Assembly: GCF_024723825.1 (NCBI RefSeq)
Contig: NZ_JANQBQ010000001.1
Span: 1,736,001 to 1,800,000, forward strand
Reading direction: 5' to 3'
Source: Romboutsia lituseburensis
GTDB taxonomy: Bacteria > Bacillota > Clostridia > Peptostreptococcales > Peptostreptococcaceae
DNA: 64,000 nucleotides
The position numbers were made by a program, and so were the translations under genes. The first letter of the stretch is position 1; each line of letters starts with the position of its first letter. This document shows, piece by piece, positions 42,493 to 52,930 of the stretch. Under the pieces are notes generated by a model that was not told the DNA's origin, did no database searches, and saw nothing but the letters and a program-made list of their open reading frames with translations.

Positions 42493-44556
42493 TTATTTTA
42501 CTATACTAACTCTATTTTTTTCTTTTGCTTTTATAGGTCCAGCTTTTATGCTGATTTTTTCACTACCTTCTAAGTTAGTAAATACAACTGGACTTATTGT
42601 TGATGTAGCATTTTTTTCAATGTAATCTAAATCCATTTTAACTAACTTATCTCCAGCTTTAACTTTTTGCCCAACTTCAACAAATACATCAAAGCCTTTA
42701 CCTTCTAACTTAACTGTTTCTATACCTAAATGTATAAGGACTTCTCTACCAGTTTCTGTTTCTATTATTATGGCATGCTTTGTAGGGAATATAACTCCTA
42801 CTGTACCACTTACAGGAGAATATATATCTCCATCATTTGATTTTATTGCAAATCCATCTCCCATTAATTTTGTTGAGAAAACTTCATCTGGAACTTCTGA
42901 TATATCCATTAGTTCTCCGTTTACTAATGATATTATTTCTTCATTTGTTGCTGATTTTGTTGCTGCTATTTCTTCTTTTACTTCTTGCTTTTTAGGTGCT
43001 TCTTCAGCCTTAGGCTTAGCTACCTTTACTTTACCTGCTATTATTTCATTTATTTCAGATTTTAATGTATCTGATTTAGGTCCATATATAGCTTGTAAGT
43101 TATTACCAACTACCATAACTCCTGCCGCTCCAAGAGATTTAAGTTTATCTTGGTCTACTTTATTTATATCTTCAACTGCAATTCTAAGTCTTGTTATACA
43201 TGCATCTAAAGATTTTATGTTTTCTTTATTTCCTAAAGCTTCTAATATTCCAAATGCTAATTCACTGTTGCTTAATGTAACATTTGAAATACCTTCTGTT
43301 TCATCTTCTCTACCTGGAGTCTTAAAATTAAACTTAGTTATTAAGAATTTAAATCCGAAGTAGTAAACTACTGCAAATACTGCACCTACAACTAATACTA
43401 AATACCACGGTGTTCTATTTGGTAAAACCCCTAGTAATAAGAAGTCAAATAATCCACCTGAGAATGTCATACCTATCTTAACACCAAGTATATGCATTAA
43501 CATAAATGATAACCCTGCAAATATACAATGTACTGCAAATAATACTGGAGCAACAAATAAAAATGCAAATTCTATAGGTTCAGTTATACCTGTTAAGAAT
43601 GAAGTAAGTGCTGCTGACGCCATTATACCCGCAACATATTGTCTCTTTTCTGGCTTAGATGTATGAACCATAGCAAGTGCTGCTGCTGGAAGACCAAACA
43701 TCATGAATGGGAATTTCCCAGTCATAAAAGTACCTGCTGTAAATGGAACTCCATCTTTAAGTTGTGCAAAGAATATTAGTTGGTCACCCGTTACTAGTTT
43801 ACCAGCTTTATCTACATACTCACCAAATTGGAACCAGAATGGATTGTAGAACACATGATGTAATCCAAATGGTATTAATGCTCTTTCGACTACTCCAAAT
43901 ATAAATGCTGCTAATGTTAAATTTGTATCTATTACACTACTTGAGAAGTTTAATAATCCATTTTGTATAGGAGGCCATATAATTGACATCGCTATACCTA
44001 CAGCAATAGCAGTAGCTGCTGTTACTATTGGAACAAATCTTTTACCTGCAAAGAATCCTAAATATTGAGGTAATTCTAATTTGTAGTACTTTTTATAAAG
44101 ACCTGCTGCGATTATACCTATAATAATACCACCAAACACTCCTGTTTGAAGAGTTGGTATACCCATAACTCCTGCATACATTGGATTTCCTTTTATTCCT
44201 GGAACCATACCTGCCATCTCTGGAGTTACCCCAGCCATTATACCCATAGATGTGTTCATTACTAAGAATCCAACTATTGCGGCTAAACCTGCTACACCTT
44301 CGCCTTCAGTTAAACCTACTGCTACACCTACTGCAAATAATAATGCTAAATTACCAAATATTATTCCACCTGAATTTTCCATTATTTTAATAATAAATTG
44401 GAAAGTTTCATTTGCAAGAAAAGGTATTTTAGCTGTTAATGTTGGGTTAGCAAGCGCGTTACTAACACCTAGAAGTATACCTGCTGCTGGAAGTAATGCA
44501 ACTGGTAACATTAATGCTTTTCCTACTTTTTGTAAAACACCAAATAGTTTTTTCAT
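42493..44556 (-). CDS. ptsG: PTS glucose-specific EIICBA component
   Basis: A 687-residue fused PTS permease in the order C-B-A: membrane EIIC (1-400; [17 protein letters not shown] and [15 protein letters not shown]), EIIB with the phosphocysteine in [15 protein letters not shown] (about residue 450) and EIIA with the phosphohistidine in [17 protein letters not shown]. It takes up and phosphorylates glucose (or N-acetylglucosamine/glucosamine in close relatives; the glucose type is favoured by the GlcT-like regulator upstream). AAGGAGAG precedes ATG. Its long leader has a RAT site and an overlapping terminator. Confidence 0.95.
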   Translation of the reverse strand: MKKLFGVLQKVGKALMLPVALLPAAGILLGVSNALANPTLTAKIPFLANETFQFIIKIMENSGGIIFGNLALLFAVGVAVGLTEGEGVAGLAAIVGFLVMNTSMGIMAGVTPEMAGMVPGIKGNPMYAGVMGIPTLQTGVFGGIIIGIIAAGLYKKYYKLELPQYLGFFAGKRFVPIVTAATAIAVGIAMSIIWPPIQNGLLNFSSSVIDTNLTLAAFIFGVVERALIPFGLHHVFYNPFWFQFGEYVDKAGKLVTGDQLIFFAQLKDGVPFTAGTFMTGKFPFMMFGLPAAALAMVHTSKPEKRQYVAGIMASAALTSFLTGITEPIEFAFLFVAPVLFAVHCIFAGLSFMLMHILGVKIGMTFSGGLFDFLLLGVLPNRTPWYLVLVVGAVFAVVYYFGFKFLITKFNFKTPGREDETEGISNVTLSNSELAFGILEALGNKENIKSLDACITRLRIAVEDINKVDQDKLKSLGAAGVMVVGNNLQAIYGPKSDTLKSEINEIIAGKVKVAKPKAEEAPKKQEVKEEIAATKSATNEEIISLVNGELMDISEVPDEVFSTKLMGDGFAIKSNDGDIYSPVSGTVGVIFPTKHAIIIETETGREVLIHLGIETVKLEGKGFDVFVEVGQKVKAGDKLVKMDLDYIEKNATSTISPVVFTNLEGSEKISIKAGPIKAKEKNRVSIVK

Positions 44557-44671
44557 TATTCTCTCTCCTTATTGTTTTTTAATTTATTTTAGGAATTCAT
44601 TTTCCTTGTCAACATAACTATTTTCATCATAAATTTTATTATATATGTGTTTATTTTTTAAATTTGTATAA

Positions 44672-44802
44672 AAAAAGACTTAACCCTATAAAAATAGTTT
44701 CTGTCTTATTGGTAAATAATATTTATATATATCACTTAAATTAAGCACTATATAAATTTTACACTAATAAAATTTAGCCCTATTTTTATAAACTTAAGTC
44801 TT
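44672..44802 (-). terminator. ptsG leader terminator with about 80-nt loop, controlled by the RAT
   Basis: AAGACTTAACCCTATAAAAATAG (44675-44697, given here as the plus strand) matches CTATTTTTATAAACTTAAGTC with TT (44780-44802) apart from a few internal mismatches. On the minus strand T7 follows. The upstream arm overlaps the RAT, so antiterminator binding should prevent its formation. Confidence 0.8.
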
Positions 44803-44824
44803 GCCTGCTCTATCAGTAACAACC
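44796..44824 (-). promoter_or_regulatory. RAT antiterminator site in the ptsG leader
   Basis: Minus-strand sequence GGTTGTTACTGATA followed by GAGCAGGCAAGAC matches the ribonucleic antiterminator element of BglG/LicT/GlcT proteins (GGATTGTTACTG...GCAGGCAAAACC). It lies just after the glcT stop and overlaps the arm of the leader terminator. Confidence 0.88.
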
Positions 44825-44845
44825 TTTTACAGTTTATAATATCTA

Positions 44846-45688
44846 TTAATTTTTTATAGCTGATATAACCCTATTTATGTGTAAAGTTAAATATAAAAGT
44901 TCATCTTCTGTTACTATATATTCATGACTATCTTCTATATATTGTTTTACTTTACACGCACAGTTATACGCTTTTTCATATTGTATCTTTATTATATTTA
45001 TAAGTTCATTATCTTTATCTTCAACCTGCTCTTTTTTTATTAATCGTTTTGCAAAGAATTTTAAATGAGTAACTAGTCTGTCATAATTAAAATCATCTTG
45101 CTCAAACTCTACAGAATAGTAATATCTTATTATATTTAAAATTTCTTTAACTATTTTAGTCATTAAAAATGATTCATTAGTACTTTCTTTATAATTTGCA
45201 TTTACTATATGCATTGCTATGAATCCAGCTTCATCAATTGGAAACTCAACATTAAATCTATCATTTATATATTCAATTGCCCATTTTCCAACCTCAAATT
45301 CCTTTTTGTGAATTCTTTTGATTTCATATAATAAATCATTTTTGATTTGAATTTTTTCTTCATACCTTTTAAAAGCAAAAGATAAATGGTCTGTTAAAGA
45401 TGCATATATATAATCATCTAATTCTGAATTTAAATATTGTTTTGCATATTCTATTATTTTAGAACTAGCTTCAAATACTTCTTCGTGGACCTCTGTTACT
45501 ACTTTAGTTATCTTTTGAGTAAGGCTTTCATCTTCAGTAATAAACTTTTTTTCTATTTTAGATTGATCTACTGTCTGACCTACCTTTTTTTGGAATCCAA
45601 TTCCGCATCCAGTGAGTACTAGTTCTTTATTGCTTTCTTTATCTATAACCAATACTACATTGTTGTTATAAATTTTTTCTATAATCAT
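44846..45688 (-). CDS. glcT: BglG/GlcT-family transcription antiterminator
   Basis: A 280-residue antiterminator: an N-terminal RNA-binding CAT domain (1-58; NNNVVLVIDKESNKE, LTGCGIGFQKKVGQTV) and two PTS-regulation domains (about 65-170 and 172-280) with the histidines in LTDHLSFAFKR, AGFIAMHI, VTHLKFFAKR and LTLHINRVI. It binds RAT RNA and lets polymerase pass a terminator when the PTS sugar is present. The gene has its own RAT and terminator upstream, so it autoregulates, and a second RAT precedes ptsG downstream. Confidence 0.92.
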   Translation of the reverse strand: MIIEKIYNNNVVLVIDKESNKELVLTGCGIGFQKKVGQTVDQSKIEKKFITEDESLTQKITKVVTEVHEEVFEASSKIIEYAKQYLNSELDDYIYASLTDHLSFAFKRYEEKIQIKNDLLYEIKRIHKKEFEVGKWAIEYINDRFNVEFPIDEAGFIAMHIVNANYKESTNESFLMTKIVKEILNIIRYYYSVEFEQDDFNYDRLVTHLKFFAKRLIKKEQVEDKDNELINIIKIQYEKAYNCACKVKQYIEDSHEYIVTEDELLYLTLHINRVISAIKN

Positions 45689-45796
45689 TCGTCTACTTAC
45701 TCACCCCTTTAGTTAAAATTATTTATTACTAGGATTTAATAGTTTAATCTAATTATTTATATTCTGACTTTATAATAATTATCTTATAAACTATAA

Positions 45797-45846
45797 AATA
45801 CCTAAACTAAGGCATACAAAATAACACTTGCCTTAACTTAGGTATT
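45797..45846 (-). terminator. glcT leader terminator
   Basis: ATACCTAAACTAAGGCA (45798-45814) pairs with TGCCTTAACTTAGGTAT (45830-45846) with one or two mismatches; TTTTATAG follows on the minus strand. Overlaps the end of the glcT RAT. Confidence 0.82.
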
Positions 45847-45869
45847 GCCTGCTCAATCAGTAACAATCC
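45841..45869 (-). promoter_or_regulatory. RAT antiterminator site in the glcT leader
   Basis: Minus strand GGATTGTTACTGATTG then AGCAGGCAATACC: a near-perfect RAT, closer to consensus than the ptsG one. Its 3' end overlaps the 5' arm of the leader terminator, the standard switch layout. Confidence 0.92.
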
Positions 45870-45923
45870 AATTTTATCAATTTATTTTAAAGTAGATATT
45901 TGTATTACCTTCTTTCTAAAACA

Positions 45924-45952
45924 ATTTTATAATAATTGCATAATTCTGTCAA
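45924..45952 (-). promoter_or_regulatory. Sigma-A promoter of glcT
   Basis: TTGACA (45952-45947), 17 bp, TAAAAT (45929-45924), placed about 55 bp upstream of the RAT. Confidence 0.8.
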
Positions 45953-46025
45953 GCTTTTTGAAAACTGTTTCCCTATATATTTTTAATATTTGTTAGTTTG
46001 TATATTTTCTGAATTTAAAAGCATT

Positions 46026-46619
46026 TTAGTTTACAAATGGAGACTTAGAATATAGTATAAAATACCCTTGTTCATGTTGACATACTGGGCATAATTTTGG
46101 AGCCTCAGTACCTTTATGTATATGACCACAATTTAAACATAACCATTCTTCTTCTTTATCACTTTTAAATAATGTCCCACTTTCTAATTTATCTCCAAAG
46201 TATCCAAATCTATCACCATGCGATTTTTCAATTTCTGAAATTTGTTCAAAACTTTTAGCTACAGGCATAAAACCTTCTTCTCTAGCTATATTAGCAAAAT
46301 TTTTATATACATCTTGGTATTCTTCATATTCTCCATGTTGAGATGCTTTTAACGTTTGAGCTAAGCTATCATATACATCTACAGGATATCCTCCATCAAT
46401 TTGAATAGTTTCACCTGATAATTCTTTTAAATGGTCATAAAATATTTTAGCATGAGCAAGCTCTTGATTTGCTGTATATGTAAAAGCCTTCTCAATTACG
46501 TATAATTTTTGTGTTTTAGCTTGCTCTGCACCAAAAGTATATCTATTTCTTGCTTGACTTTCTCCTGCAAAAGCTCTCATTAAATTCACTTTAGTTTTGC
46601 TATCTTTTAATAAGTTCAT
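46026..46619 (-). CDS. rbr: Rubrerythrin
   Basis: A 197-residue rubrerythrin: a ferritin-like diiron domain (1-145; AFAGESQARNRYTFGAEQA, TANQELAHAKIFYDHL, EEGFMPVAKSFEQISEIEK) and a C-terminal rubredoxin domain with CLNCGHIH and CPVCQHEQGYF. It reduces hydrogen peroxide in anaerobes using NAD(P)H through redox partners. Its ribosome site (AGGAGG) overlaps an inverted repeat (46628-46654) that may be an operator. 77 bp separate it from fbp upstream. Confidence 0.97.
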   Translation of the reverse strand: MNLLKDSKTKVNLMRAFAGESQARNRYTFGAEQAKTQKLYVIEKAFTYTANQELAHAKIFYDHLKELSGETIQIDGGYPVDVYDSLAQTLKASQHGEYEEYQDVYKNFANIAREEGFMPVAKSFEQISEIEKSHGDRFGYFGDKLESGTLFKSDKEEEWLCLNCGHIHKGTEAPKLCPVCQHEQGYFILYSKSPFVN

Positions 46620-46627
46620 TTTGACCT

Positions 46628-46654
46628 CCTAATATAATTAAATATAATATTAGG
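46628..46654 (-). promoter_or_regulatory. Inverted repeat at the rubrerythrin start
   Basis: CCTAATAT (46628-46635) and ATATTAGG (46647-46654) with 11 bp between, touching the ribosome site. A/T-rich palindromes of this type can bind PerR/Fur-family regulators, or the RNA form could pair over the ribosome site. No exact PerR box was found. Confidence 0.5.
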
Positions 46655-46696
46655 ATTACCTAAGTTTTTAACTTAATGCATTACTCTTTTTTCCTT

Positions 46697-48658
46697 TTAT
46701 ATTTCTTTTATTAGGCCTTTCTTATAAGCTAACAATAACATTTTTAAATCATTAACTTCTTCCTGTAATTTTTTACCTGCATCAGTATCTCTTACTGTTT
46801 TTCTTTTATCTTTATGTTCCACGATTTCCGTTGTAGATAATATATCACTTTCATTTACTATGGCTTCTTCTGCACTTGTAAATGGATTATGTGAGACTAA
46901 CTGCAAGCTATATGAATTATATATTAATGTATATCCTGCAATACCTGTTTTCTTTTGATAAGCTTTAGAAAATCCTCCATCAATAACTAAAATTTTACCA
47001 TTTGCTTTTATTGGACTCTCCCCATTTTTACTTTCAACTGGAACATGACCATTTATTATATGTGCATCTTTAGTATCTAAATTAAATTCTTCAAATATCT
47101 TTTCACACATTTTCTCGTCTTCTCTTAATTTAAAATAAGGGTTTTTGTTTTCTTTATGAGCTTCTTTATCTACAATAAAATACCTTTCAAATGTTGTCAT
47201 ATCATCTTTCCCAAATAATGAAGAACATTTTCCTGTCCATAAATACCACATCATATCCATTCCATATTGTTTTTGACTAGTATTTTCTTTAAAGAAATAT
47301 CCCTCCCTAGCCACTGACTCCATTTTATCCATTAATTCTTTACCTTTGTATTCTCTACCCTGTATTTTCATCTTCATAAAACTCGAGTCTTCATTTAAAG
47401 GTACACATCCATGAATTAGTAAATTCGAATTTGCAGTTAAATAAATGCTTCCCTTTGAAAATAAAAATGAAACGTGCTTTTGTAATTTTTCACTGTTTTT
47501 AAAAGAAGATACTAATTTATCTATTACAGATTCTTCTTCTTTAGTAAATTTATATGGATTAGCTTTATCTATCGTTGGGAAGTATGAATCTTTTAGCTTA
47601 TAGCTCTTTCCTTTTATATTTATAGTTCCTTCGTCATAATTTATTTTATTTAATAATAATCTATGCTTCATCTCAAACTCAGATCGTCTACTTATAATTT
47701 CACCCTCAAGTTTAAACTGAATTATACTTATAGCTTTATGCATTTTTGCAATTAAAGATTTTTCTTTAGTTGATACTTCCTGGTCACTTATCTTAGGTAT
47801 AAATGAGTCACAAGAATCATCCTTGTAAACATCCATAGCAAATGTCGCTAATGGAAGCAAATTAATACCATAAATATCTTCAATTATATCTAGATTTGCA
47901 TATCTAGCTGATATCCTTAGAGCATTAGCTATACAAGTTTTTTCTCCTGCTGCTGCACCCATCCATAATATATCATGATTTCCCCATTGTATATCGACTG
48001 AATGATAGTCCATTAATGTATCCATAACTATGTCAGGTCTTGGACCTCTATCATATATGTCTCCTAATATATGAAGTCTATCTACTACCAATTTTTGTAT
48101 TACTTTAGATATTGCTATTATAAACTCTTTTGATCTATCTGTTTCTATTATACTTTCTACTATACTTTTATAATAATTTTGTTTATGATGACTATCTATG
48201 TTTTCATGCAACAATTCTTCTATTATATATCTAAAATCTTCTGGTAATAATTTTCTTACCTTTGATCTGGTATACTTACTTGAAGCATATTTACATAGTT
48301 CAATTAATCTATATATATTTATTCTATAAAAATCATCTATATTTTCTTCTTCCTTGATTATTAAATCTAGTTTTTGCTCTGGATAATATACTAGAGTTGC
48401 TAGAGCCTTTTTTTCACTGTCTCTCATAGTACTAGAAAATAATTCTTCTATTTTTCTTTTTATAACCCCTGATCCATTTTTTAATACATGTACAAAAGGT
48501 TCATATTCTCCATGTATATCTGTTATAAAATGCTCTGTTCCCTTTGGTAAATTAAGTATTGCTTCTAAATTTATTATTTCTGTACTTGCTTTTGATATGC
48601 TAGGATACTGTTTAGCTAACAACTTCAAGTACTTTAACTCATTCTCAACAGTTTTCAT
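46697..48658 (-). CDS. fbp: Class III fructose-1,6-bisphosphatase
   Basis: A 653-residue FBPase of the Firmicutes class III type, full length. Metallophosphatase motifs are visible: [46 protein letters not shown] and [15 protein letters not shown]. It hydrolyses fructose-1,6-bisphosphate in gluconeogenesis. GGAGG precedes ATG. It follows the small exported protein's terminator and precedes rbr. Confidence 0.97.
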   Translation of the reverse strand: MKTVENELKYLKLLAKQYPSISKASTEIINLEAILNLPKGTEHFITDIHGEYEPFVHVLKNGSGVIKRKIEELFSSTMRDSEKKALATLVYYPEQKLDLIIKEEENIDDFYRINIYRLIELCKYASSKYTRSKVRKLLPEDFRYIIEELLHENIDSHHKQNYYKSIVESIIETDRSKEFIIAISKVIQKLVVDRLHILGDIYDRGPRPDIVMDTLMDYHSVDIQWGNHDILWMGAAAGEKTCIANALRISARYANLDIIEDIYGINLLPLATFAMDVYKDDSCDSFIPKISDQEVSTKEKSLIAKMHKAISIIQFKLEGEIISRRSEFEMKHRLLLNKINYDEGTINIKGKSYKLKDSYFPTIDKANPYKFTKEEESVIDKLVSSFKNSEKLQKHVSFLFSKGSIYLTANSNLLIHGCVPLNEDSSFMKMKIQGREYKGKELMDKMESVAREGYFFKENTSQKQYGMDMMWYLWTGKCSSLFGKDDMTTFERYFIVDKEAHKENKNPYFKLREDEKMCEKIFEEFNLDTKDAHIINGHVPVESKNGESPIKANGKILVIDGGFSKAYQKKTGIAGYTLIYNSYSLQLVSHNPFTSAEEAIVNESDILSTTEIVEHKDKRKTVRDTDAGKKLQEEVNDLKMLLLAYKKGLIKEI

Positions 48659-48707
48659 TTTTTACCTCCAACTTATCCAACTTACAATTATATTATATCA
48701 CATTAAT

Positions 48708-48747
48708 AAAAAGTGTACACTAATCAAGTTTTTAGTGTACACTTTTT
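48708..48747 (-). terminator. Rho-independent terminator after the small exported protein
   Basis: 15-bp perfect stem AAAAAGTGTACACTA / TAGTGTACACTTTTT with a 10-nt loop, T5 on the minus strand. Confidence 0.93.
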
Positions 48748-48752
48748 ATTTT

Positions 48753-49106
48753 TTAGTTAGGAAGCATTAGTTCTCCTGTATAAATATTTATTTTATGAAC
48801 ACCTAAACTATGGTCATGTTCTCCAACGTCTTCTGATTCATCTTTTAATACTACATCTACTATATATTCTTCTCCAACTTTCTTTATATCTTCTTTTGAT
48901 ACAGATATGTAATCACCATATTCAGCTTCTAGAATTTTTATTGCATATTCCTTAGAAAGAGGGTTAACTTTATCTTTATAATTTGATTCACTATAGATAT
49001 TATTTTCTATTTTAGTGTCTTCTTTCTGTTTATTATTTATAATTGCAGCAAAACCTAATAAAAAAATTCCTATAACTACAAAAGATATTATTTTTTTATT
49101 TTTCAT
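48753..49106 (-). CDS. Small membrane-anchored or exported protein, PepSY-like
   Basis: A 117-residue protein that I do not recognise firmly. The N-terminus is a signal anchor (MKNKKIISFVVIGIFLLGFAAII) without a lipobox cysteine. The remainder is charged, with LSKEYAIKILEAEYGDYISV and a final HKINIYTGELMLPN; one alpha helix then beta strands with an ending like v.vya.TGei suggests a PepSY-type fold. GEHDHSLGVH gives three nearby histidines, perhaps a metal site. It is a single gene between fbp and nifJ with its own strong terminator. Confidence 0.7.
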   Translation of the reverse strand: MKNKKIISFVVIGIFLLGFAAIINNKQKEDTKIENNIYSESNYKDKVNPLSKEYAIKILEAEYGDYISVSKEDIKKVGEEYIVDVVLKDESEDVGEHDHSLGVHKINIYTGELMLPN

Positions 49107-49336
49107 ATTAAACTACCTTTCTTTTAGATTTTTGATGTTATTAACCTTCACATCATAATATATCTTTATAAATTTTATTTTATTTAAAAATATATTTAGA
49201 GCTTATACTATTGTATATTAGTCATAAAAACTAAAATTCCTTTATTTTATAAATACGACAATATTCTACCACGCTTTACTCTAAATGTATAATCATTTAA
49301 ATTAATTAATTTGATTAATATATCTTTCTAAAAATA

Positions 49337-49369
49337 AAAAAGGATGAACTAAAAGTTCATCCTTTTTTG
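49337..49369 (-). terminator. Rho-independent terminator after nifJ
   Basis: 14-bp perfect stem AAAAAGGATGAACT / AGTTCATCCTTTTT with a 3-nt loop, A/T runs on both sides. Confidence 0.93.
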
Positions 49370-49387
49370 TACTTATTATAATTTTTA

Positions 49388-52300
49388 TTAGCAATTTTCA
49401 GCTAATCTCTTATAGTTGTTATATCTTTCATTAGCATTTTCCTCAGCTGATGTAAATAACTTGTCAGCTATTTCTGGGAATTGCTTAGCTATTGCAGCAT
49501 ATCTTACTTGACCTAATAAGAAGTCTCTGAAGCTTTCTGTTGGTTCTTTAGAATCTAATGTAAATGGATTCTTACCTTGAACTTTTAGAGTTGGGTTGTA
49601 TCTGTATAAGTGCCAGTATCCAGCCTTAACAGCTTTTTCTATGTTAGCTTGAGCTCTACCCATACCTTCTTTTATACCATGAGATATACATGGAGAATAA
49701 GCTATTATTAATGATGGGCCATCATAAGCCTCAGCTTCAAGTACTGCCTTCATTAATTGATTCTTATCTGCACCCATACCTACTTGTGCAACATATACGT
49801 TTCCGTAACTCATTGCCATCATACCTAAGTCTTTTTTCTTAGATCTCTTACCAGCAGCAGCGAACTTAGCCATTGCAGCAACTGGAGTTGACTTAGAAGC
49901 TTGACCTCCTGTATTTGAATAAATTTCTGTATCAAACACAAGTACATTTACATTTTCTCCTGAAGCAAGAACATGATCTAATCCACCGTATCCGATGTCA
50001 TAAGCCCATCCATCTCCTCCAAGGATCCATTGAGATCTCTTAACTAGATAATCTTTTCTTTCATCTATTTCTTTTAATAATGGTTTTATTTCTTCACTTG
50101 CACATCCACAATCATCAGCTAATACTTTTAATACTTTATCAGCTGCTAATTTTGAAGCTTCAGAATCATCTTTACCTTCTAACCATGCAGTGAATGCTTC
50201 TCTTGCGCAATCACATATATCCATAGTTAATAAAGTTTCCATGTTATCAGCTATTTTATTTCTCATTTGCTTAACTGCTAACATCATTCCGTATCCATAT
50301 TCAGCATTATCTTCAAATAATGAGTTTGCCCAAGATGGACCTTTACCTTCATGATTAACAGTGTATGGAGTTGATGGAGCAGATCCTCCCCAGATTGAAG
50401 AACATCCAGTAGCATTTGCTATCATCATTCTATCTCCAAATAATTGAGTAACTAACTTAATGTATGGAGTTTCTCCACATCCAGCACAAGCTCCTGAGAA
50501 TTCCATTAATGGCTGTCTAAATTGACTTCCTTTAACTGTATTTGGAGCCATTACATCTACCTTTGGAGATACTTTTTCAGTGTCAACTGCAAATGCCCAG
50601 TTTTCTACTTCAACTTCTTGAGTATCAAGAGGTTTCATAACTAAAGCTTTTTGCTTAGCTGGACAGATATCTGCACAGTTTCCGCATCCTGTACAGTCCA
50701 TTGGACTTACTTGCATTCTATATTGTAATCCTTCTAATCCTTTACCTATTGCTTTCTTAGTATTGAAGTTTTCAGGAGCATTATTTGCCTCTTCTTCATT
50801 TACTAATACTGGTCTTATACATGCATGTGGACATACATAAGCACATTGGTTACATTGTATACAGTTGTCTACTACCCATTCAGGAACATTTACTGCTATA
50901 CCTCTCTTTTCGTATGCAGCTGTACCACATGGGAATGTACCATCTTCTATTCCATTGAATGCACTTACTGGTAAAGAATCTCCTTCTTGTGCGTTCATTG
51001 GTCTTAATATGTTTTTGATAAATTCTGGCTCATCAGAATCTACTGCCATTTCTAACTCTTTAGCATTTGCCCAGTTAGATGGAGCATCTATTTTAACTAA
51101 TGCATTCATACCTGCTTCAACAGCATCAAAGTTCATTTTAACAATTTTTTCACCTTTTTTACCGTAAGCTTTGTTTATAGAATCTTTTAAGTGTTCTACA
51201 GCTTGCTCTATAGGTATTATCTCAGCTAATTTGAAGAATGCAGATTGCATTATCATATTTATTCTTGTTCCAAGCCCTATTTCTTGAGCTATCTTAGTAG
51301 CATTCACAGTGTAGAAGTTGATTTCTTTTTCAGCTATGAATTTTTTCATTTTTGCTGGTAAGTTAGCTTCTAACTCTTCAGGACTCCATATAGTGTTAAG
51401 TACAAATGTACCACCTTTTTTAAGTCCTTTTAATAAATCATATTGATTAACATATGATTGATTATGACAAGCTATATAGTCTGCCTCATCTATTAAATAT
51501 GTTGATCTTATTGGTTCATCTCCAAATCTTAAGTGAGACATAGTTATACCACCAGACTTCTTAGAATCATATGCAAAGTAAGCTTGAGCATACTTGTCAG
51601 TGTGGTCTCCTATTATTTTTATAGCTTGCTTATTAGCCCCAACAGTACCATCAGAACCTAATCCCCAGAATTTACATCTTATTGTTCCTGGAGTAACAAC
51701 TTTTATTGTTTCAGATGGAGCTAATGAAGTATTTGTTACATCATCAACTATACCTAATGTAAAGTTATTTCTAGGCTTATCTGCAACTAAGTTGTCAAAT
51801 ACTGTTTTTATTTCAGATGGAGTAACATCTTTTGATCCTAATCCATATCTTCCACCTATTATCATAGGAGCATTTTCCATTTCATAATATGCAGCACGAA
51901 CATCTAAGTATAATGGCTCTCCTATTGAACCAGGTTCCTTAGTTCTATCAAGTACACATATTCTCTTCGCAGAAGAAGGTATAGCTTCTAATAAATGCTT
52001 AGTTGAGAATGGTCTAAATAAATGAACTTTAACTAAACCGAAGTTTCCACCTTTAGCATTTACATAATCTATAGTTTCTTCTATTGCTTCTGTAACAGAT
52101 CCCATAGCTATAACTATATTTTCTGCATTTTCTGGTCCATAGTAATCGAATAATCCATGTTTTCTTCCAGTTAATTCGCTCATTTGATCCATGTACTTTT
52201 CAACTATTCCCACTATATCATTGTAGTACTTGTTTGAAGCTTCTCTAGTTTGGAAGTATATATCTGGGTTTTGAGCAGTACCACGAGTAACAGGATGATT

Positions 52301-52930
52301 TGGCGATAAAGCTTTGTTTCTAAATGCTTCAACTGCTTCCATGTTTAATAGTTTTGCATAATCTTCTGTCTCTAATAATTCAACCTTTTGAATTTCATGT
52401 GATGTTCTAAATCCATCGAAGAAATGTATAAATGGTAATTTACCTTCTATAGCAGCTAAGTGTGCAACAGGTGCTATATCAGCAACTTCCTGAACTGATC
52501 CAGAAGCTAATAATACGCATCCAGTTTGACGAGCACTCATAACGTCTTGATGGTCACCAAATATAGATAATGCTTGAGATGCAAGAGCACGAGCACTTAC
52601 GTGGAATACTCCTGGAAGTAACTCCCCTGCAACCTTATACATGTTAGGTATCATTAATAATAATCCTTGTGATGCAGTGAATGTTGTAGTTAAAGCACCA
52701 GCTTGTAATGAACCATGGAATGCTCCAGCAGCCCCTGCTTCTGATTGCATTTCTACAACGCTAACCTTTTGTCCGAATATATTTTTTCTCCCTTGAGCAG
52801 CCCATTCGTCAACCACTTCAGCCATGTTTGAAGATGGTGTTATTGGGTATATAGCAGCTACATCTGTAAATGCATAAGCAACATGTGCTGCAGCTGTATT
52901 TCCGTCAAGTGTTTTCATAAATTTAGCCAT
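49388..52930 (-). CDS. nifJ: Pyruvate:ferredoxin (flavodoxin) oxidoreductase
   Basis: An 1180-residue homodimeric PFOR. Domains in order: pyruvate-binding and pyrimidine domains (AAAHVAYAFTDVAAIYPITPS, VEMQSEAGAAGAFHG), a CoA-binding region, a two-cluster ferredoxin domain (VDNCIQCNQCAYVCPHACIRP near 690; MDCTGCGNCADICPAKQ near 745) and the TPP domain (GDGWAYDIGYGGLDHVLASG, EIYSNTGGQASKSTPVAA). It converts pyruvate and CoA to acetyl-CoA, CO2 and reduced ferredoxin. Codons look more C/G-favoured than in neighbours, as expected for a highly expressed gene. AAGGAGG precedes ATG. Confidence 0.98.
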   Translation of the reverse strand: MAKFMKTLDGNTAAAHVAYAFTDVAAIYPITPSSNMAEVVDEWAAQGRKNIFGQKVSVVEMQSEAGAAGAFHGSLQAGALTTTFTASQGLLLMIPNMYKVAGELLPGVFHVSARALASQALSIFGDHQDVMSARQTGCVLLASGSVQEVADIAPVAHLAAIEGKLPFIHFFDGFRTSHEIQKVELLETEDYAKLLNMEAVEAFRNKALSPNHPVTRGTAQNPDIYFQTREASNKYYNDIVGIVEKYMDQMSELTGRKHGLFDYYGPENAENIVIAMGSVTEAIEETIDYVNAKGGNFGLVKVHLFRPFSTKHLLEAIPSSAKRICVLDRTKEPGSIGEPLYLDVRAAYYEMENAPMIIGGRYGLGSKDVTPSEIKTVFDNLVADKPRNNFTLGIVDDVTNTSLAPSETIKVVTPGTIRCKFWGLGSDGTVGANKQAIKIIGDHTDKYAQAYFAYDSKKSGGITMSHLRFGDEPIRSTYLIDEADYIACHNQSYVNQYDLLKGLKKGGTFVLNTIWSPEELEANLPAKMKKFIAEKEINFYTVNATKIAQEIGLGTRINMIMQSAFFKLAEIIPIEQAVEHLKDSINKAYGKKGEKIVKMNFDAVEAGMNALVKIDAPSNWANAKELEMAVDSDEPEFIKNILRPMNAQEGDSLPVSAFNGIEDGTFPCGTAAYEKRGIAVNVPEWVVDNCIQCNQCAYVCPHACIRPVLVNEEEANNAPENFNTKKAIGKGLEGLQYRMQVSPMDCTGCGNCADICPAKQKALVMKPLDTQEVEVENWAFAVDTEKVSPKVDVMAPNTVKGSQFRQPLMEFSGACAGCGETPYIKLVTQLFGDRMMIANATGCSSIWGGSAPSTPYTVNHEGKGPSWANSLFEDNAEYGYGMMLAVKQMRNKIADNMETLLTMDICDCAREAFTAWLEGKDDSEASKLAADKVLKVLADDCGCASEEIKPLLKEIDERKDYLVKRSQWILGGDGWAYDIGYGGLDHVLASGENVNVLVFDTEIYSNTGGQASKSTPVAAMAKFAAAGKRSKKKDLGMMAMSYGNVYVAQVGMGADKNQLMKAVLEAEAYDGPSLIIAYSPCISHGIKEGMGRAQANIEKAVKAGYWHLYRYNPTLKVQGKNPFTLDSKEPTESFRDFLLGQVRYAAIAKQFPEIADKLFTSAEENANERYNNYKRLAENC

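Noticed and set aside
42770-43363. Long open frame (197 codons) on the plus strand
   Set aside because: Antisense to ptsG, with no ribosome site and a composition that mirrors the PTS codons. Treated as a shadow of the real gene.
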